DNA of 64,000 nt. Origin: Sva-07 sp963717385 (GTDB taxonomy: Bacteria > Actinomycetota > Acidimicrobiia > Acidimicrobiales > Ilumatobacteraceae). Below, piece after piece: positions 46,445 to 56,690 of the stretch; positions within the stretch are counted from its first letter, which is position 1; each line of letters starts with the position of its first letter. Both the position numbers and the translations under genes were made by a program. A model generated the notes under the pieces. The model did not search any database, was not told where the DNA came from, and was given only the letters and a program-made list of their open reading frames with translations. The stretch is from contig CAVQWE010000006.1 in NCBI GenBank assembly GCA_963717385.1, forward strand, positions 372,001 through 436,000. Direction: 5' to 3'.

Positions 46445-46515
46445 GCGGACGTAGTTCAACGGTAGAACCTCAGCCTTCCAAGCTGATGATGCGGTTTCGA
46501 TTACCGTCGTCCGCT
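46445..46515 (+). tRNA. tRNA-Gly (anticodon UCC)
   Basis: Acceptor GCGGACG/CGTCCGC; D arm with AGTTCAACGGTAGAAC; anticodon stem TCAGC/GCTGA with loop CTTCCAA; T loop TTCGATT. Discriminator T. CCA is not encoded (TCCG follows). Confidence 0.95.
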
Positions 46516-46525
46516 CCGTGCGAAG

Positions 46526-46558
46526 TCCCTGGTCAGAGAGTTTCTGGCCAGGGATTTT
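46526..46558 (+). terminator. Rho-independent terminator of tRNA-Gly
   Basis: 12-bp stem TCCCTGGTCAGA / TCTGGCCAGGGA (one T-G pair), 5-nt loop, then TTTT. It lies 11 bp after the tRNA. The 130 bp from here to the next gene hold nothing recognisable. Confidence 0.85.
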
Positions 46559-46692
46559 GTAACGGAATCCGAGCCCGTTCATTCGGAAGCACCCGGAAAC
46601 TGCCCACCGGTGAGTGTCACGCCCGCAAGATCATCTGCGGCGAATACGCCAACTGGTGGATCGGGCAACGACCAGAGCGGATGATCGAGCGC

Positions 46693-47667
46693 TCAGGGCG
46701 TGATGACGACTTTGCCGACCGCGGTGCGGTCCATCAGCGAACGGAGCGCATCACCGGCCTGATCGAGCGAACAGCGCTTCGACACGTGGGGTCGGAGCTC
46801 ACCGGCCGCGACCAGTTGGATCAGCTCGTCGCTGATCTTGGCGTTCAGTTCCGGCTGGCGGGCGGTCATCGCTCCGTAGAAGACCCCGACGATCTGGCAA
46901 CCCTTGAGGAGCGTCAGGTTGAGCGGGATCGATGGGATACCGCCGGTGAACCCGATCACGAGGAACCGGCCTTCCCAACCGATCGCCCGCAACGCCTGCT
47001 CAGCCTTGTCGCCGCCCACCGCGTCGTAGACGACATCGACGCCTTGCCCGTTCGTCAGCTCCTTGGCGCGTTCCTTGAGGTTCTCGGTCGCGTAGTTGAT
47101 GGTCTCGTCGGCGCCTCGCTCGCGGCACAGGTCGAGCTTCTCCTCGGTCGATGCTGCGGCGATCACCCGGGCTCCCATGAGCTTGCCGAGTTCCACCGCC
47201 GACACGCCAAGTGCGCCACCGGCACCGAGCACGAGCAGCGTCTCTCCCGGCTGGATGTTCGCCCGGTGCTTGAGCGCATACAGCGTCGTGCCGTATGCGT
47301 AGTTCAGCCCGGTGGCGACAGCGAAGTCGACCGCATCCGGGAGCCGACGCGCGGTGGCGGCGGGAATCGCGAGCAGTGTGGCGTAGCCACCTGTTGTCCC
47401 GAGCCCACCGACGACACGGTCGCCAACCGACCAGCCGGCCACGCCGCTCCCGACGGCCACGACAACACCGGCGGCCTCGCCACCGGGGATGTACGGCGGC
47501 GTCGGATGGAACTGATACTTGTCCTCGAGCATCAGGGTGTCGGGGAACGTCACCGCCGATGCCCTCACCTCGATCACCAGTTGGCCGTCACCGGCCGTCG
47601 GGTCGTCCATCTCCTCGACGACCAGGGCCTCGGGCGGCCCGAACGCTTTGCACACGACAGCTCTCAT
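46693..47667 (-). CDS. NADPH:quinone oxidoreductase-type MDR protein
   Basis: 324 aa from the ATG at 47667, giving MRAVVCKAFGPPEALVVEE. Zinc-free medium-chain reductase: the catalytic-zinc Cys/His set of alcohol dehydrogenases is missing. Nucleotide site VLGAGGALGVSAVELGK in place of GxGxxG; FPDTLMLEDKYQ and PYIPGGEAAGVV are quinone-reductase-like. It probably reduces enones or quinones with NADPH. TACTGT ends 8 nt before the ATG. Confidence 0.9.
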   Translation of the reverse strand: MRAVVCKAFGPPEALVVEEMDDPTAGDGQLVIEVRASAVTFPDTLMLEDKYQFHPTPPYIPGGEAAGVVVAVGSGVAGWSVGDRVVGGLGTTGGYATLLAIPAATARRLPDAVDFAVATGLNYAYGTTLYALKHRANIQPGETLLVLGAGGALGVSAVELGKLMGARVIAAASTEEKLDLCRERGADETINYATENLKERAKELTNGQGVDVVYDAVGGDKAEQALRAIGWEGRFLVIGFTGGIPSIPLNLTLLKGCQIVGVFYGAMTARQPELNAKISDELIQLVAAGELRPHVSKRCSLDQAGDALRSLMDRTAVGKVVITP

Positions 47668-47862
47668 CGGTGCCGACAGTAGACGGGAACTCCGCATCAG
47701 GCGTACTGCGTGCCAGCAGGCGCTGCGGGGTGAAGGTATTGCCGGCACACCGAGCGGTCGAGCGCCCCCCGACCTGCCCGGACGGAGGTGCGCTGATCGC
47801 CTCGGTGTCAGTGATCAGAAAGAGGCTCCGTGGCTTTCGCCACCTGGTGGCGTCAGCTCAGG

Positions 47863-48680
47863 TCAGCCGGCGCACCAGGATTCGTCCGGCACGCTGACAC
47901 CGCACCGGTTCCGTGCGATCGAGGCGAAACTTCCACCGGTCTGCACCAGCAGGTCGCGGGCGCCTTCGATCGATGCGTTCCCGAACGCCGTGTTCCGGTC
48001 GAGGGTCGTGTTCGTCGAGATCGAGGACGGCGGCGCGTCAGGTCCGTCGCCCGGGAAGTCGGTCACGAAGATGCCGCTCGCCGTCAGCGTGAACCCGTCG
48101 ACCACGTTGTCGTTGGTGATGTTGCGTGTGATGACGGTGTTGTTCGCTCCGGCGACGATGATGCCGGTGCCACCGACGGGACCAGCGCCTCGGGCAGATC
48201 GTCCGGGGAATTGAACGGGAAGCAGATGATGTTGTTCGCGCTCGCGGTGTTCCGGGTGACCGTGACATCGGCGGTCGGCAACTCGGAGGGGTCATTGTTG
48301 TCGAAGACCCCGATCCCTTGGCAGTTTCCGGTCGCCGTGTTGCGGCTCACGGTGATGTCGGACGAGTCGTTGATGGCGATGCCGTTCACCCCGTTTCCGT
48401 TCGCGACGTTGCGGGTCACTGTGCCGTTTGACGAGGCTGCCACGTCGATCCCGTTGCAATTCTGCGCACCCGTCACGGTGTTGCGATCGACCGTCAGGTC
48501 GTCCACGAACAGCAGGAAGATGCCTCCGCAACCCGTGTCGCTCGTCGTGTTGCGGCTCACCCGGACGTCATTGGTGGCGTACACGCCGATCGCGTCGAAG
48601 TTCGGGTTGACGACGGTGAGTCCCGTGATCGAGATTCCCGTGAGCTTCTGGTCCTCGACCGGAACTGTCGCGCCCCGGAC
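47863..48680 (-). pseudogene. Remnant of a secreted parallel beta-helix protein
   Basis: Repeating N-T-(V/A)-x-(G/R)-N turns (VTRNVANGNGVNGIAINDSS and similar) every 22-24 residues define a right-handed parallel beta-helix (NosD/polygalacturonase-like repeats). The reading frame breaks near 48,172; restoring one base joins the two parts and reaches the C-terminus CGVSVPDESWCAG. There is no start codon with a signal peptide: in-frame helix sequence runs back almost to the adh stop at 48,723. So the gene lacks its N-terminus and is probably non-functional. The 195 bp downstream are empty. Confidence 0.6.
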
Positions 48681-48722
48681 ATGCTGATCTCGATGATGTC
48701 GGCGTTGCTGATGCCGAAGTGG

Positions 48723-49814
48723 TCAGTCGAAGGCGATGACGCTGCGAGCGACGTTGCCCGTCTTCATGTCGGCGAAGCCATCGTTGATCTGGTCGAGGGT
48801 GATGGTCTTCGACACCATCTCATCGAGATGCAGGCGCCCGTCGAGGTACATGTCGACATAGCGAGGCATGTCGGTGCGGAACTGGTTGGAGCCCATGTTC
48901 GATCCCGTGAGCGTCTTTTCGTACAACAGCTCGGGCCCGTGGATCTCGATCTTGGTGCCAACAGGGATCATCCCGATGACCGTGGCCTGACCGCCGTTGC
49001 GCAGCATCTCGTAGGCCTGTTCGGCGGTCTGCTTCAAACCCACCGCTTCGAACGAGTGATGCACTCCCCCGCCGGTGAGATCTTTGACAGCAGCAACCGG
49101 GTCGTCGGTGGATGCGTTGATCACGTGGGTCGCGCCGAGCTGTTGGGCCAGTTCGAGCTTCGACTCGGCCATGTCGACAGCGATCACCTTGTTGGCCCCG
49201 GCGATTCGGGCGCCCTGGACCGCAGACAGACCGATGCCGCCACAGCCGATGACCACCACCGTCTCACCCGGAGCGACCCGCGCCGTGCGAAACACAGCTC
49301 CGAGACCAGTGGTGACCCCACATCCGATGAGCGCTGCCTTGTCGAGCGGCATGTCAGCATCGATCTTCACCAACGCTTGCTCGTGCACGAGCATCTGCTC
49401 GGCGAACGACGACAGGTGCAGATACTGGTTGACCGTTTCGCCTCCAGATCGGCTCAGTCGGGGCGGCTCGCCCGGCTGACGGACGAGCTCGGTGCCCTTG
49501 TTCTCGCAGAGCGAGAGGTGCCCGTCGGTGCATTGCGAGCAGTGCCCGCAGAACGCCGACAAGCAGGTGATCACGTGGTCGCCCGGTTGCACATAGTGCA
49601 CCATCGAGCCGACAGCCTCGACCACCCCGGCCGACTCGTGACCCAACACGGCCGGGCAGGGAAACGGGTACTTGCCCTCCATGAAATGAAGGTCGCTGTG
49701 GCAGAGACCCGCGGCCTTGGTGCGGATCAGGACCTCACGTGGACCAGGTTCGCCGATCTCGACGTCTTCGATGTCGAGCTGTCCCGGAATCGAGTTGAGT
49801 ACTGCAGCTTTCAT
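48723..49814 (-). CDS. Zinc-dependent alcohol dehydrogenase (MDR, class III-like)
   Basis: 363 aa from the ATG at 49814 (TTG two codons upstream rejected). Catalytic zinc ligands in AAGLCHSDLHFMEG and GHESAGVVEAVG; structural zinc loop CLSAFCGHCSQCTDGHLSLC; NAD site VVVIGCGGIGLSAVQGA. The sequence is close to the NDMA/mycothiol-dependent dehydrogenase group, but the cofactor cannot be proven here. TGGGGGTT precedes the start. About 170 bp upstream contain nothing recognised. Confidence 0.92.
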   Translation of the reverse strand: MKAAVLNSIPGQLDIEDVEIGEPGPREVLIRTKAAGLCHSDLHFMEGKYPFPCPAVLGHESAGVVEAVGSMVHYVQPGDHVITCLSAFCGHCSQCTDGHLSLCENKGTELVRQPGEPPRLSRSGGETVNQYLHLSSFAEQMLVHEQALVKIDADMPLDKAALIGCGVTTGLGAVFRTARVAPGETVVVIGCGGIGLSAVQGARIAGANKVIAVDMAESKLELAQQLGATHVINASTDDPVAAVKDLTGGGVHHSFEAVGLKQTAEQAYEMLRNGGQATVIGMIPVGTKIEIHGPELLYEKTLTGSNMGSNQFRTDMPRYVDMYLDGRLHLDEMVSKTITLDQINDGFADMKTGNVARSVIAFD

Positions 49815-49984
49815 GACCAACCCCCAGTCGTCGTCCGATGATTCGCCGACCGTAGCCGGTCGGGACTCAGGGAGCGGCGTGGAGCACGCCCGACCACCTC
49901 GGGGCGGGCAGGCGTCAGTGATGAACGAACCGCACCCACCGGTGCGCCTGGCTCATCGCCTCCAGTGGGCAGGCGACGGCGGGA

Positions 49985-50353
49985 TCAGCCGACGGCGATG
50001 AGATCGACCACGAAGACCAAGGTCTCGTTGGGTGCGATCACACCACCGGCACCTGCAGCGCCGTACCCCATGTGCGGCGGAATCGTCAGCCGACGACGGC
50101 CGCCCACCTTCATGCCTTGAACGCCCTCGTCCCAGCCCTGGATCACCTGGCTGCGACCGAGACCGAAACGGAACGGCTCCATCCGGTCCCATGATGCGTC
50201 GAACTGCTCGCCCGTCGACCACGACACGCCGACGTAGTGCACGGTGACGTCTTTGCCAGCGACGGCCTCGTCGCCGTCGCCGACGGTCTCGTCCTCGCTC
50301 AGCAGTGTGGCGGGCGGCGATTCTTCGGGAATGGTGACCTCAGGCTTGCGCAT
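49985..50353 (-). CDS. FKBP-type peptidyl-prolyl isomerase
   Basis: 122 aa. FKBP core: VTVHYVGVSWSTGEQFDASWDR, FGLGRSQVIQGWDEGVQGMKVGGRRRLTIPP split by loops, and a final NETLVFVVDLIAVG. Active-site aromatic residues (Y, F, D, W) are in place. No signal peptide, so cytoplasmic. It starts 11 bp after the GH3 stop; that pairing looks accidental functionally, though likely co-transcribed. Confidence 0.93.
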   Translation of the reverse strand: MRKPEVTIPEESPPATLLSEDETVGDGDEAVAGKDVTVHYVGVSWSTGEQFDASWDRMEPFRFGLGRSQVIQGWDEGVQGMKVGGRRRLTIPPHMGYGAAGAGGVIAPNETLVFVVDLIAVG

Positions 50354-50364
50354 GTTGGCCGAGG

Positions 50365-52515
50365 CTAGCGCTGGAGGCGAATCGTCACAGCTCCCGGATC
50401 GCCTGCGTGGCGACCCACGTCGAGCACGTACTCGCCCGACTCGGTCGACCACTCGCCGGCGCAGCGGACGTCGAGCATCGACCAATCGAGTTCGATGTCG
50501 ACATCGATGGTGGCTCCCGGCTCGACGAGCACTCGGGCGAAACCGACGAGGCGACGGCTGGGACGCTCCCACTCGCTCTGGTCGACACCGGCATGCGCGA
50601 AGACCACCGCACGGAGTGGGTCCGCACCCGGGTTGCGCACCGAGGCGGTCAGCGTGGCCGGGTCGGGCAGTGTGGCTCCCACGACGTCGACAGCACCCCA
50701 CCCGAGGCCCCATCCGAATGGGAAGTGCGCGGCGTGGCCGTCGCGGTCGAGCATCCATTGACCGTGGAAGAGGTCGTAGGTGACCTCGGTGGCGTCACGG
50801 TCGAAGTCGGGAAGGTGGGCGGCGTCGGTTGGGACAGCGAATGGCAACCGTCCCGCCGGCTCGGCGTGACCGGCGAGCACGTCGGCGAGCGCCGACCCAC
50901 CCTCCACACCCGAATACCACGTCATCAACACCGCCGGCACCGCCGCTGCCCAGGGCATGATCACCGCCGACCCACCGACCACCACCACGATCACGTGGTC
51001 GTTCACGGCGGCAGCTGCAGCGATCAGCGCTTCGTCGGCAGCTGAGAGTCGCAGCGATGTCCGGTCGCCCCCGGGGGCCATGCGATCACCGCTCGACACA
51101 TCGCTCGGGGCCGCCGGTGGCCGCAACGGGTCGGGTGGCGCAGCCCAGACGGCGGAATTGCCGAGCGTTGGATGATCGATCGGCGGGAAGATCGTGCGGC
51201 CCAGTTGATCGGCCCCGGCTGCTTCGATGCACTCGCCCTCATCAGCCTTCGTGTATCCCACGACCACCACGACCACGTCGGCGTCGACAGCGATCGACGC
51301 ATCGTGGTCGGCGTGCACGACCCGGTCGGCACCGAAACGTGCGCGAATCCCGTCCAGCGCAGTGACCACATCCGTCGAACGAACATCGCTGGACCCTCCG
51401 TCACCGAGGTTCCGCACCGCAGCGAGCCGTCCGAGCACCGCCACCCGCCCGATCGACGACGCATCGATCGGCAGCAGCGACCCCTCGTTGCGCAGCAACA
51501 CCGTCGAAGCCGCCGACGCCTCCCGGGCAAGGCGGCGATGGGCGTCGCTGCCGATCACGTCGGCCGGCGGCTGGTGCTCGAAGACCGACGCGAAGCGCAG
51601 CAGCGTTGCCACGATCCGCTCGACCGCACGGTCGATGTCCGCATCGGTGATCTCATTGCGTTCGAGCGCGTCCGCGAGAGCCATCGCCCGCTGCTGTCGA
51701 AATGGCATCTCGATGTCGAGCCCTGCGGTGAGCGACCGTGCCGGGTCGCGCAGCCCGAAGATGAAGTCCGAGGTGACGAACCCGTCCCAGCCCCACTCGT
51801 CGCGCAAGATGTCGGTGAGCAGGTGCCGGTTCTGGCCGCACCACTCGCCGTTGACCGAGTTGTACGCACTCATCACCGAGGCCACACCCTCGGCGGCGAC
51901 TCGCTCGAAGTGCGGGAGATAGACCTCGTGCAACGCCCGCTCGTCGACGGTGACGTCCACCGTGAACCGTGCGTTCTCCATCGAGTTCAGCGCGAAGTGC
52001 TTCATGCACGCCAACACGTGACGTTGCAGCCCGGCGGTGAACGCCGACGCCATCATGCCGACGTGGTGTGGATCCTCGCCGTAGGTCTCCTGTGCCCGCC
52101 CCCACGCTGGATGGCGCAGCAGGTTCATGCACACCGCCCCGGTGTAGGTGGCTCCGCTGGCCCTGAGCTCGGCACCGATGGCGTCGCCGATACGCGTCTC
52201 GAGTTCCGGGTCGAACGTCGCCCCGCGGGCCATGCTCACGGGAAAGGCCGTCGCATCGCCGACCACACATCCTCGAGGGCCGTCGGCGAAATCGATACCG
52301 GGTACACCGAGACGGTCGACGTGCGCCGCTGGCCAGGGGTGGCGGTAATAGCCACCGGCGGTCATGTCGAACAACCCTGGCCAGAACGGTGTGTCTCCGT
52401 CGAGACAGCCGAGTCGTTCCTCGATCGTCATCTGTGCAACGAGTTGCGCAGCTTCGACATGGTGGTCGCCCCCAGCGCTGACCCGCTCGGCGGCCTCTCG
52501 GAACGGTGTGTTCAT
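50365..52515 (-). CDS. Glycoside hydrolase family 3 (beta-glucosidase-like)
   Basis: 716 aa from the ATG at 52515. Two-domain GH3: the N-terminal TIM barrel carries the substrate-binding KHFALNSMENAR and the nucleophile Asp in GFVTSDFIFGLRD (about residue 250); the alpha/beta sandwich contains the acid/base region after VVVGGSAVIMPWA and WYSGVEGGSALADVL; a fibronectin-like C-terminal domain ends it. No signal peptide, so it handles imported oligosaccharides. CAAGGT ends 6 nt before the ATG. Divergent from the aminotransferase. Confidence 0.92.
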   Translation of the reverse strand: MNTPFREAAERVSAGGDHHVEAAQLVAQMTIEERLGCLDGDTPFWPGLFDMTAGGYYRHPWPAAHVDRLGVPGIDFADGPRGCVVGDATAFPVSMARGATFDPELETRIGDAIGAELRASGATYTGAVCMNLLRHPAWGRAQETYGEDPHHVGMMASAFTAGLQRHVLACMKHFALNSMENARFTVDVTVDERALHEVYLPHFERVAAEGVASVMSAYNSVNGEWCGQNRHLLTDILRDEWGWDGFVTSDFIFGLRDPARSLTAGLDIEMPFRQQRAMALADALERNEITDADIDRAVERIVATLLRFASVFEHQPPADVIGSDAHRRLAREASAASTVLLRNEGSLLPIDASSIGRVAVLGRLAAVRNLGDGGSSDVRSTDVVTALDGIRARFGADRVVHADHDASIAVDADVVVVVVGYTKADEGECIEAAGADQLGRTIFPPIDHPTLGNSAVWAAPPDPLRPPAAPSDVSSGDRMAPGGDRTSLRLSAADEALIAAAAAVNDHVIVVVVGGSAVIMPWAAAVPAVLMTWYSGVEGGSALADVLAGHAEPAGRLPFAVPTDAAHLPDFDRDATEVTYDLFHGQWMLDRDGHAAHFPFGWGLGWGAVDVVGATLPDPATLTASVRNPGADPLRAVVFAHAGVDQSEWERPSRRLVGFARVLVEPGATIDVDIELDWSMLDVRCAGEWSTESGEYVLDVGRHAGDPGAVTIRLQR

Positions 52516-52582
52516 GCCGCGACCTTGCCACAGCGAGCAATCGGGAACGGGCTCGACCGCCAACGGCTGACAGAATGCGGTC

Positions 52583-53794
52583 ATGCCCGGCGCCTTTCTC
52601 CATCCGTTCGCGAAACCGACCCGCGAGCAGTTCACCACCATCGTGCGAGGCGAGGGTTCACTGCTGTGGGACGCCGACGGCAACGAATACGTCGACGCCA
52701 TGGCGAGCCTCTGGTACTGCCAGGTGGGTCACGGCCGCCGCGAGATTGCCGACAGGGTCGCCAGTCAGATCTCTGCCATCGAGGCGTACTCGTGTTTCGA
52801 TCCCTTCACCAACGCCCCAGCGGACGCTCTCGCCGAACGGATCGTGGCACTCACACCGATGCCGAACGCCCGGGTCTTCTTCGCCGGGTCGGGCTCCGAG
52901 GCGGTCGACTCCGCCATGAAGCTCGCCCGACTCGCACACGTCCAAGCAGGTCACCCCGAGCGGCGACTGATCATCTCGCGGGTGCGCGGCTACCACGGCA
53001 CGAACTACGGCGGAACGAGCGCCCAGGGCATCGCGCTCAATCGCGAGGGCTACGGCGAACTGCTCGCCGACGTGGTGCAGGTGCCGAGCGACGACATCGA
53101 GGCACTGTCGATGCTGATGTCCGAACACGCCGATCGCCTCGCGGCGGTGATCACCGAGCCGGTGCAGGGCGCCGCAGGCGTGTTCCCCCGACCGACGGCT
53201 ACCTCGCCGAAGCCCGTCGGCTGTGCGATCAGCACGGTGCGTTGTTGATCTTCGACGAGGTGATCACCGGCTTCGGCCGCATGGGCACTTGGTTCGCCGC
53301 CGAGCACTACGGGGTCACGCCGGATCTGACCACGTTCGCGAAGGGCGTCACGTCGGGCTACCAACCGCTGGGCGGCGTGATCGTCGGCACACAGGTACGC
53401 GAGGCGCTCGAAGCCGATCCCGACTTCATCCTGCGCCACGGCTACACCTACTCGGGCCATCCCGCAGCGTGTGCCGGGGCACTGGCCAACATCGACATCA
53501 TCGAACGCGACGGCTTGCTCGACGGTGTCGTCGACGATGGGTGCACGACTCGAATCGGGTCTTCGGTCGCTCGAAGCGGACGGTGCGTTCGATCACCTCC
53601 GCGGCGAGGTCGCCATCTTCGGCGCCGCGATGCGACCGGACCAGAACGCCATGGCCGTTCGCGACAAGATGTTCGAGCTGGGTGTGGTCACCCGGGCGAT
53701 CGGCACCGACACCGTCACGTTCTGCCCGCCGTTCGTCACCACCGACGAACAGGTCGACCGCATCGTCGACGCGCTCGCGACCGCAGTGAGGTGA
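52583..53794 (+). CDS. Class III aminotransferase, two frameshifts as read
   Basis: About 403 aa after repair, an omega-amino-acid:pyruvate type transaminase. N-terminal NEYVDAMASLWYCQVGHGRR, PLP phosphate loop FFAGSGSEAVDSAMKLAR, IFDEVITGFGRMG and the Schiff-base Lys in LTTFAKGVTSGYQPLGG. One C is missing from the C5 run at 53,185-53,189, and one base is extra near 53,535. CAGAAT ends 6 nt before the ATG (leaderless). Stop overlaps the sulfatase start as GTGA. Two errors in one gene fit sequence error or early decay. Confidence 0.85.
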
Positions 53795-55281
53795 GTCGGG
53801 TGAGCGAGGTGCGGCAACCGAACTTCGTGTTCTTCATGCCCGACCAGCTGCGCGCCGACGCGTTGGGGTGTTTCGGCAGTCCGGTTGCAAAGACGCCCAA
53901 CATCGACGCACTCGCCAAGCGCGGCGTGCGCTTCGACGACGCCTGGGCGCAACACCCGGTGTGTGGTCCGAGTCGAGTGTCGCTCCTGACCGGCTGGTAT
54001 CCACACGTGGCCGGGCACCGAACCCTCGACAACCTGATCGAGGATCACGAGCCGAACCTGTTCAAGACGCTCCGTTCCGCCGGGTACCGAGTCGCAATCG
54101 CGGGCGATCGCGGCGACGTGTTCGCACCGGGTGTCACCGAGGCGAGTTCCGACATGTGCGGCTTCCTCGATCCACCCGACCGTGCGGCGTCACTCGAACG
54201 TTGGACCTCACCGTTCCCGGAGGACCACCGTCTCCACCGCGCGATGTACTTCGGCGAGACCGGAACGGTCGACTCGGTCGACTTCGACGAGGCGACAGTG
54301 CGTACTGCCGAGCGTTGGCTTCGCGACGACGTGCCGAGCGACCAGCCGTGGGCGCTCTGGGTGCCGTTGATCTTTCCGCATCCGCCCTTCACGGTCGAAG
54401 AACCATGGTTCTCGCTCCACGATCGCGCCGACATGCCATCGCCGATCGCGCCCGACGACACCGAGGGCAAGCCGGGCTTCATGGAGGCGTACCGCGACAT
54501 CTACGGCTGGGGCGATCTCACCGACGCCGACCTCCGCGAGATCGCCGCGACCTACCACGGCATGGTCAGCCGGGTCGACGACCAGTTGGGTCGCGTCGTC
54601 GCCACGGTCGACGAGATCGGCGCGACGGCTGACACCGTGGTCGTGTTCCTCTCTGACCACGGCGAGTATCTCGGCGATTTCGGCCTGGTCGAGAAATGGC
54701 CGTCAGGGCTCGATCCGTGCATCCTGCGCAATCCGTTGATCATGGCCGGAGCCGACCTGCCGGCTGGACGGACCGTCGATCGCCCGGTGGAACTCGTCGA
54801 CATCCTTCCGACGGTGTTCGATCTCGCTGGAACCGAGGCGGAACACACCCACTTCGGCCGCAGCCTGCTGCCCGTCATCGCCGATCCTGCGGTGACCCAC
54901 CGCGACTTCGCTTGCTCAGAGGGCGGGTTCCGAGCGAGTGATCAGCATCTCTTCGAGACCGCCAGCTTCATCTACGAGGCCAAGTCGCGACTCCAACGAG
55001 AGCAACCCGAGCTCGTCGGTACAGCGATGTCGCTGCGCACCCCGACTCACACCTACGTGCACCGGCGGTACGAGTCGGATGAGTTCTACGACCGGTTGGC
55101 CGACCAGCACGAGACCCGCAACCTGATCGGACGTGGCGACGACCTCGAACTCCAGCGGGAACTGCTCGGGCTGCTGCTCGGCTGGTTGGCCGACACCTCC
55201 GACGTGATCCCCTGGCAGGCGAACCCTCGCCGCCCGAAGATCGTGCACGGCAGACGGCCGACAACCTCGAGCGAGGACTAG
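53791..55281 (+). CDS. Type I (formylglycine) sulfatase
   Basis: 496 aa from the GTG at 53791. Alkaline-phosphatase-fold sulfatase: metal ligands in NFVFFMPDQLRADALG, and the C-x-P-S-R activation motif in HPVCGPSRVSLLTG, whose Cys becomes formylglycine. VVFLSDHGEYLGDFGL supplies the second metal pair. No signal peptide, so it is likely cytoplasmic. Substrate unknown. No formylglycine-generating enzyme lies in the window. Confidence 0.9.
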   Translation: MSRVSEVRQPNFVFFMPDQLRADALGCFGSPVAKTPNIDALAKRGVRFDDAWAQHPVCGPSRVSLLTGWYPHVAGHRTLDNLIEDHEPNLFKTLRSAGYRVAIAGDRGDVFAPGVTEASSDMCGFLDPPDRAASLERWTSPFPEDHRLHRAMYFGETGTVDSVDFDEATVRTAERWLRDDVPSDQPWALWVPLIFPHPPFTVEEPWFSLHDRADMPSPIAPDDTEGKPGFMEAYRDIYGWGDLTDADLREIAATYHGMVSRVDDQLGRVVATVDEIGATADTVVVFLSDHGEYLGDFGLVEKWPSGLDPCILRNPLIMAGADLPAGRTVDRPVELVDILPTVFDLAGTEAEHTHFGRSLLPVIADPAVTHRDFACSEGGFRASDQHLFETASFIYEAKSRLQREQPELVGTAMSLRTPTHTYVHRRYESDEFYDRLADQHETRNLIGRGDDLELQRELLGLLLGWLADTSDVIPWQANPRRPKIVHGRRPTTSSED

Positions 55282-55291
55282 GTTCGATCTC

Positions 55292-55751
55292 GTGGCAGGA
55301 CTTCCCCGTTGGACACACCTGGCGCTGTCGGTCACCGACATCGACGCCATGATCGAGTGGTACACGACCTACACCCCGCTGCAGTTGTTGGTGAAGCGCG
55401 AGGACGACCAACGGCTACGGCGCATGGCTCGGCCATCCCGATGCGCCCGACACCCCGTTCATCTTGGTGTTCGCCCAGTTCTTCCCCGGCCACGAACCCG
55501 ACGAGAATGCCAAACCGACACCGCTCGGCTCGTTCGCGCATCTCGGTTTCGAAGTCGCCGAACGCAGCGACATCGACGACATCGCCGCCGTTGCAGAGTC
55601 AGGCGGCTGGTTGGCGACTCCCCCGCTGCAGCTGCCGTATCCGATCGGCTACATCTGCATGGTCCGCGACCCCGACGGCAACACCGTCGAGTTCTCTCAC
55701 GACCAAGGCGTCTACGAATTCGCTCAGGAGCACTTCACCGCCGAGAAGTGA
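55292..55751 (+). CDS. VOC (glyoxalase-fold) protein, frameshifted as read
   Basis: About 152 aa after removing one C at 55,408-55,409. N-terminal WTHLALSVTDIDAMIEWY supplies the first metal His, FAHLGFEVAER the second, and MVRDPDGNTVEFSH the Glu. Both VOC halves are recognisable, so the shift is probably a base-call error. It ends in the palindrome at 55,748. Substrate unknown; it may work with the sulfatase and aminotransferase upstream. Confidence 0.82.
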
Positions 55752-55778
55752 CGTTTGGTGTCAGACACCAAACGTCAC
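55748..55778. terminator. Perfect palindrome with GTC-A-GAC apex
   Basis: 15-nt arms GTGACGTTTGGTGTC / GACACCAAACGTCAC around one A. It overlaps the VOC stop and ends 4 bp before the stop of the convergent dehydrogenase. Probable bidirectional terminator, same class as 17,671. Confidence 0.7.
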
Positions 55779-55781
55779 AGA

Positions 55782-56649
55782 TCAGGACAACAGACGGATG
55801 AGGCTGCTGGTGTCCCACCGATCGCCGCCCCTCGCGACGACATCTTTGTAGAACTGGTCGACCAGCGCGGTCACGGGCAGCCGGGCACCGTTGCGGTCGG
55901 CTTCGTCGAGCACGATGCCGAGGTCTTTGCGCATCCACTCGACCGCGAACCCGAAGTCGAACTCGTCGGCCGCCATCGTGCGTGCCCGGTTGTCCATCTG
56001 CCAGCTCTGCGCCGCACCCTTGCCGATCACGTCGACCACCTGGTCGACATCGAGTCCAGCGAGCTTCGCGAAGTTCACGCCCTCGGCGAGACCCTGCACC
56101 AGCCCGGCGATGCAGATCTGGTTGACCATCTTGGTGAGCTGCCCAGCGCCGGCGGGGCCGAGCTGAACGCACGACTTCGCGTAGGCGTCGATGACGGCCT
56201 TTGCCCGCTCGAACACTTCGGCGTCGTCGCAGCCGCACATCACGGTGAGCGCGCCGGTCTCGGCGCCGGCTTGGCCACCGGAGACGGGGGCGTCGACGAA
56301 ACCGACCCCGCGTTCGGCGCACGCTGCGGCGAGTTCTCGTGCCAGCGCCGGCCGATGCGGTGGTGTGGTCGACGAGGATCGAACCCGCCGACATCGAAGC
56401 GAGCGCACCGTTCGGGCCCAACACCACCTCGCGGACATCATCGTCGTTGCCGACGCACATCGCCACGATGTCTGCACCCACCGCAGCCTCGGCCGGTGTG
56501 GGTGCAGCCTGATTGCCGTTGAGCGCCACCCATGCCAACGCCTTCGAAGCGGTGCGGTTGTACACGACCACCTGGTTGCCGGCTCTCGCCAGATGGCGCG
56601 CCATGGGGGCGCCCATGACGCCGAGGCCGAGAAATGCGATCGTGCTCAT
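55782..56649 (-). CDS. 3-hydroxyisobutyrate dehydrogenase-family protein, frameshifted as read
   Basis: About 288 aa after removing one base near 56,350. NAD(P) fold IAFLGLGVMGAPMARHLARAG at the N-terminus, DAPVSGGQAGAETGALTVM substrate motif, and the catalytic Lys in GQLTKMVNQI. Family members reduce or oxidise beta-hydroxy acids (tartronate semialdehyde, 3-hydroxyisobutyrate). Divergent from the EEP gene. Confidence 0.88.
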
Positions 56650-56690
56650 GATCGCCGAGTCTGGCACGGCGACGTGCGACACTCGGCGAC

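Noticed and set aside
51172..53790. A 1369-codon plus-strand frame joining sequence opposite GH3 with the sulfatase
   Set aside because: Only the part from 53,791 (and the middle of the frameshifted aminotransferase) reads as real protein; the rest is antisense to GH3.
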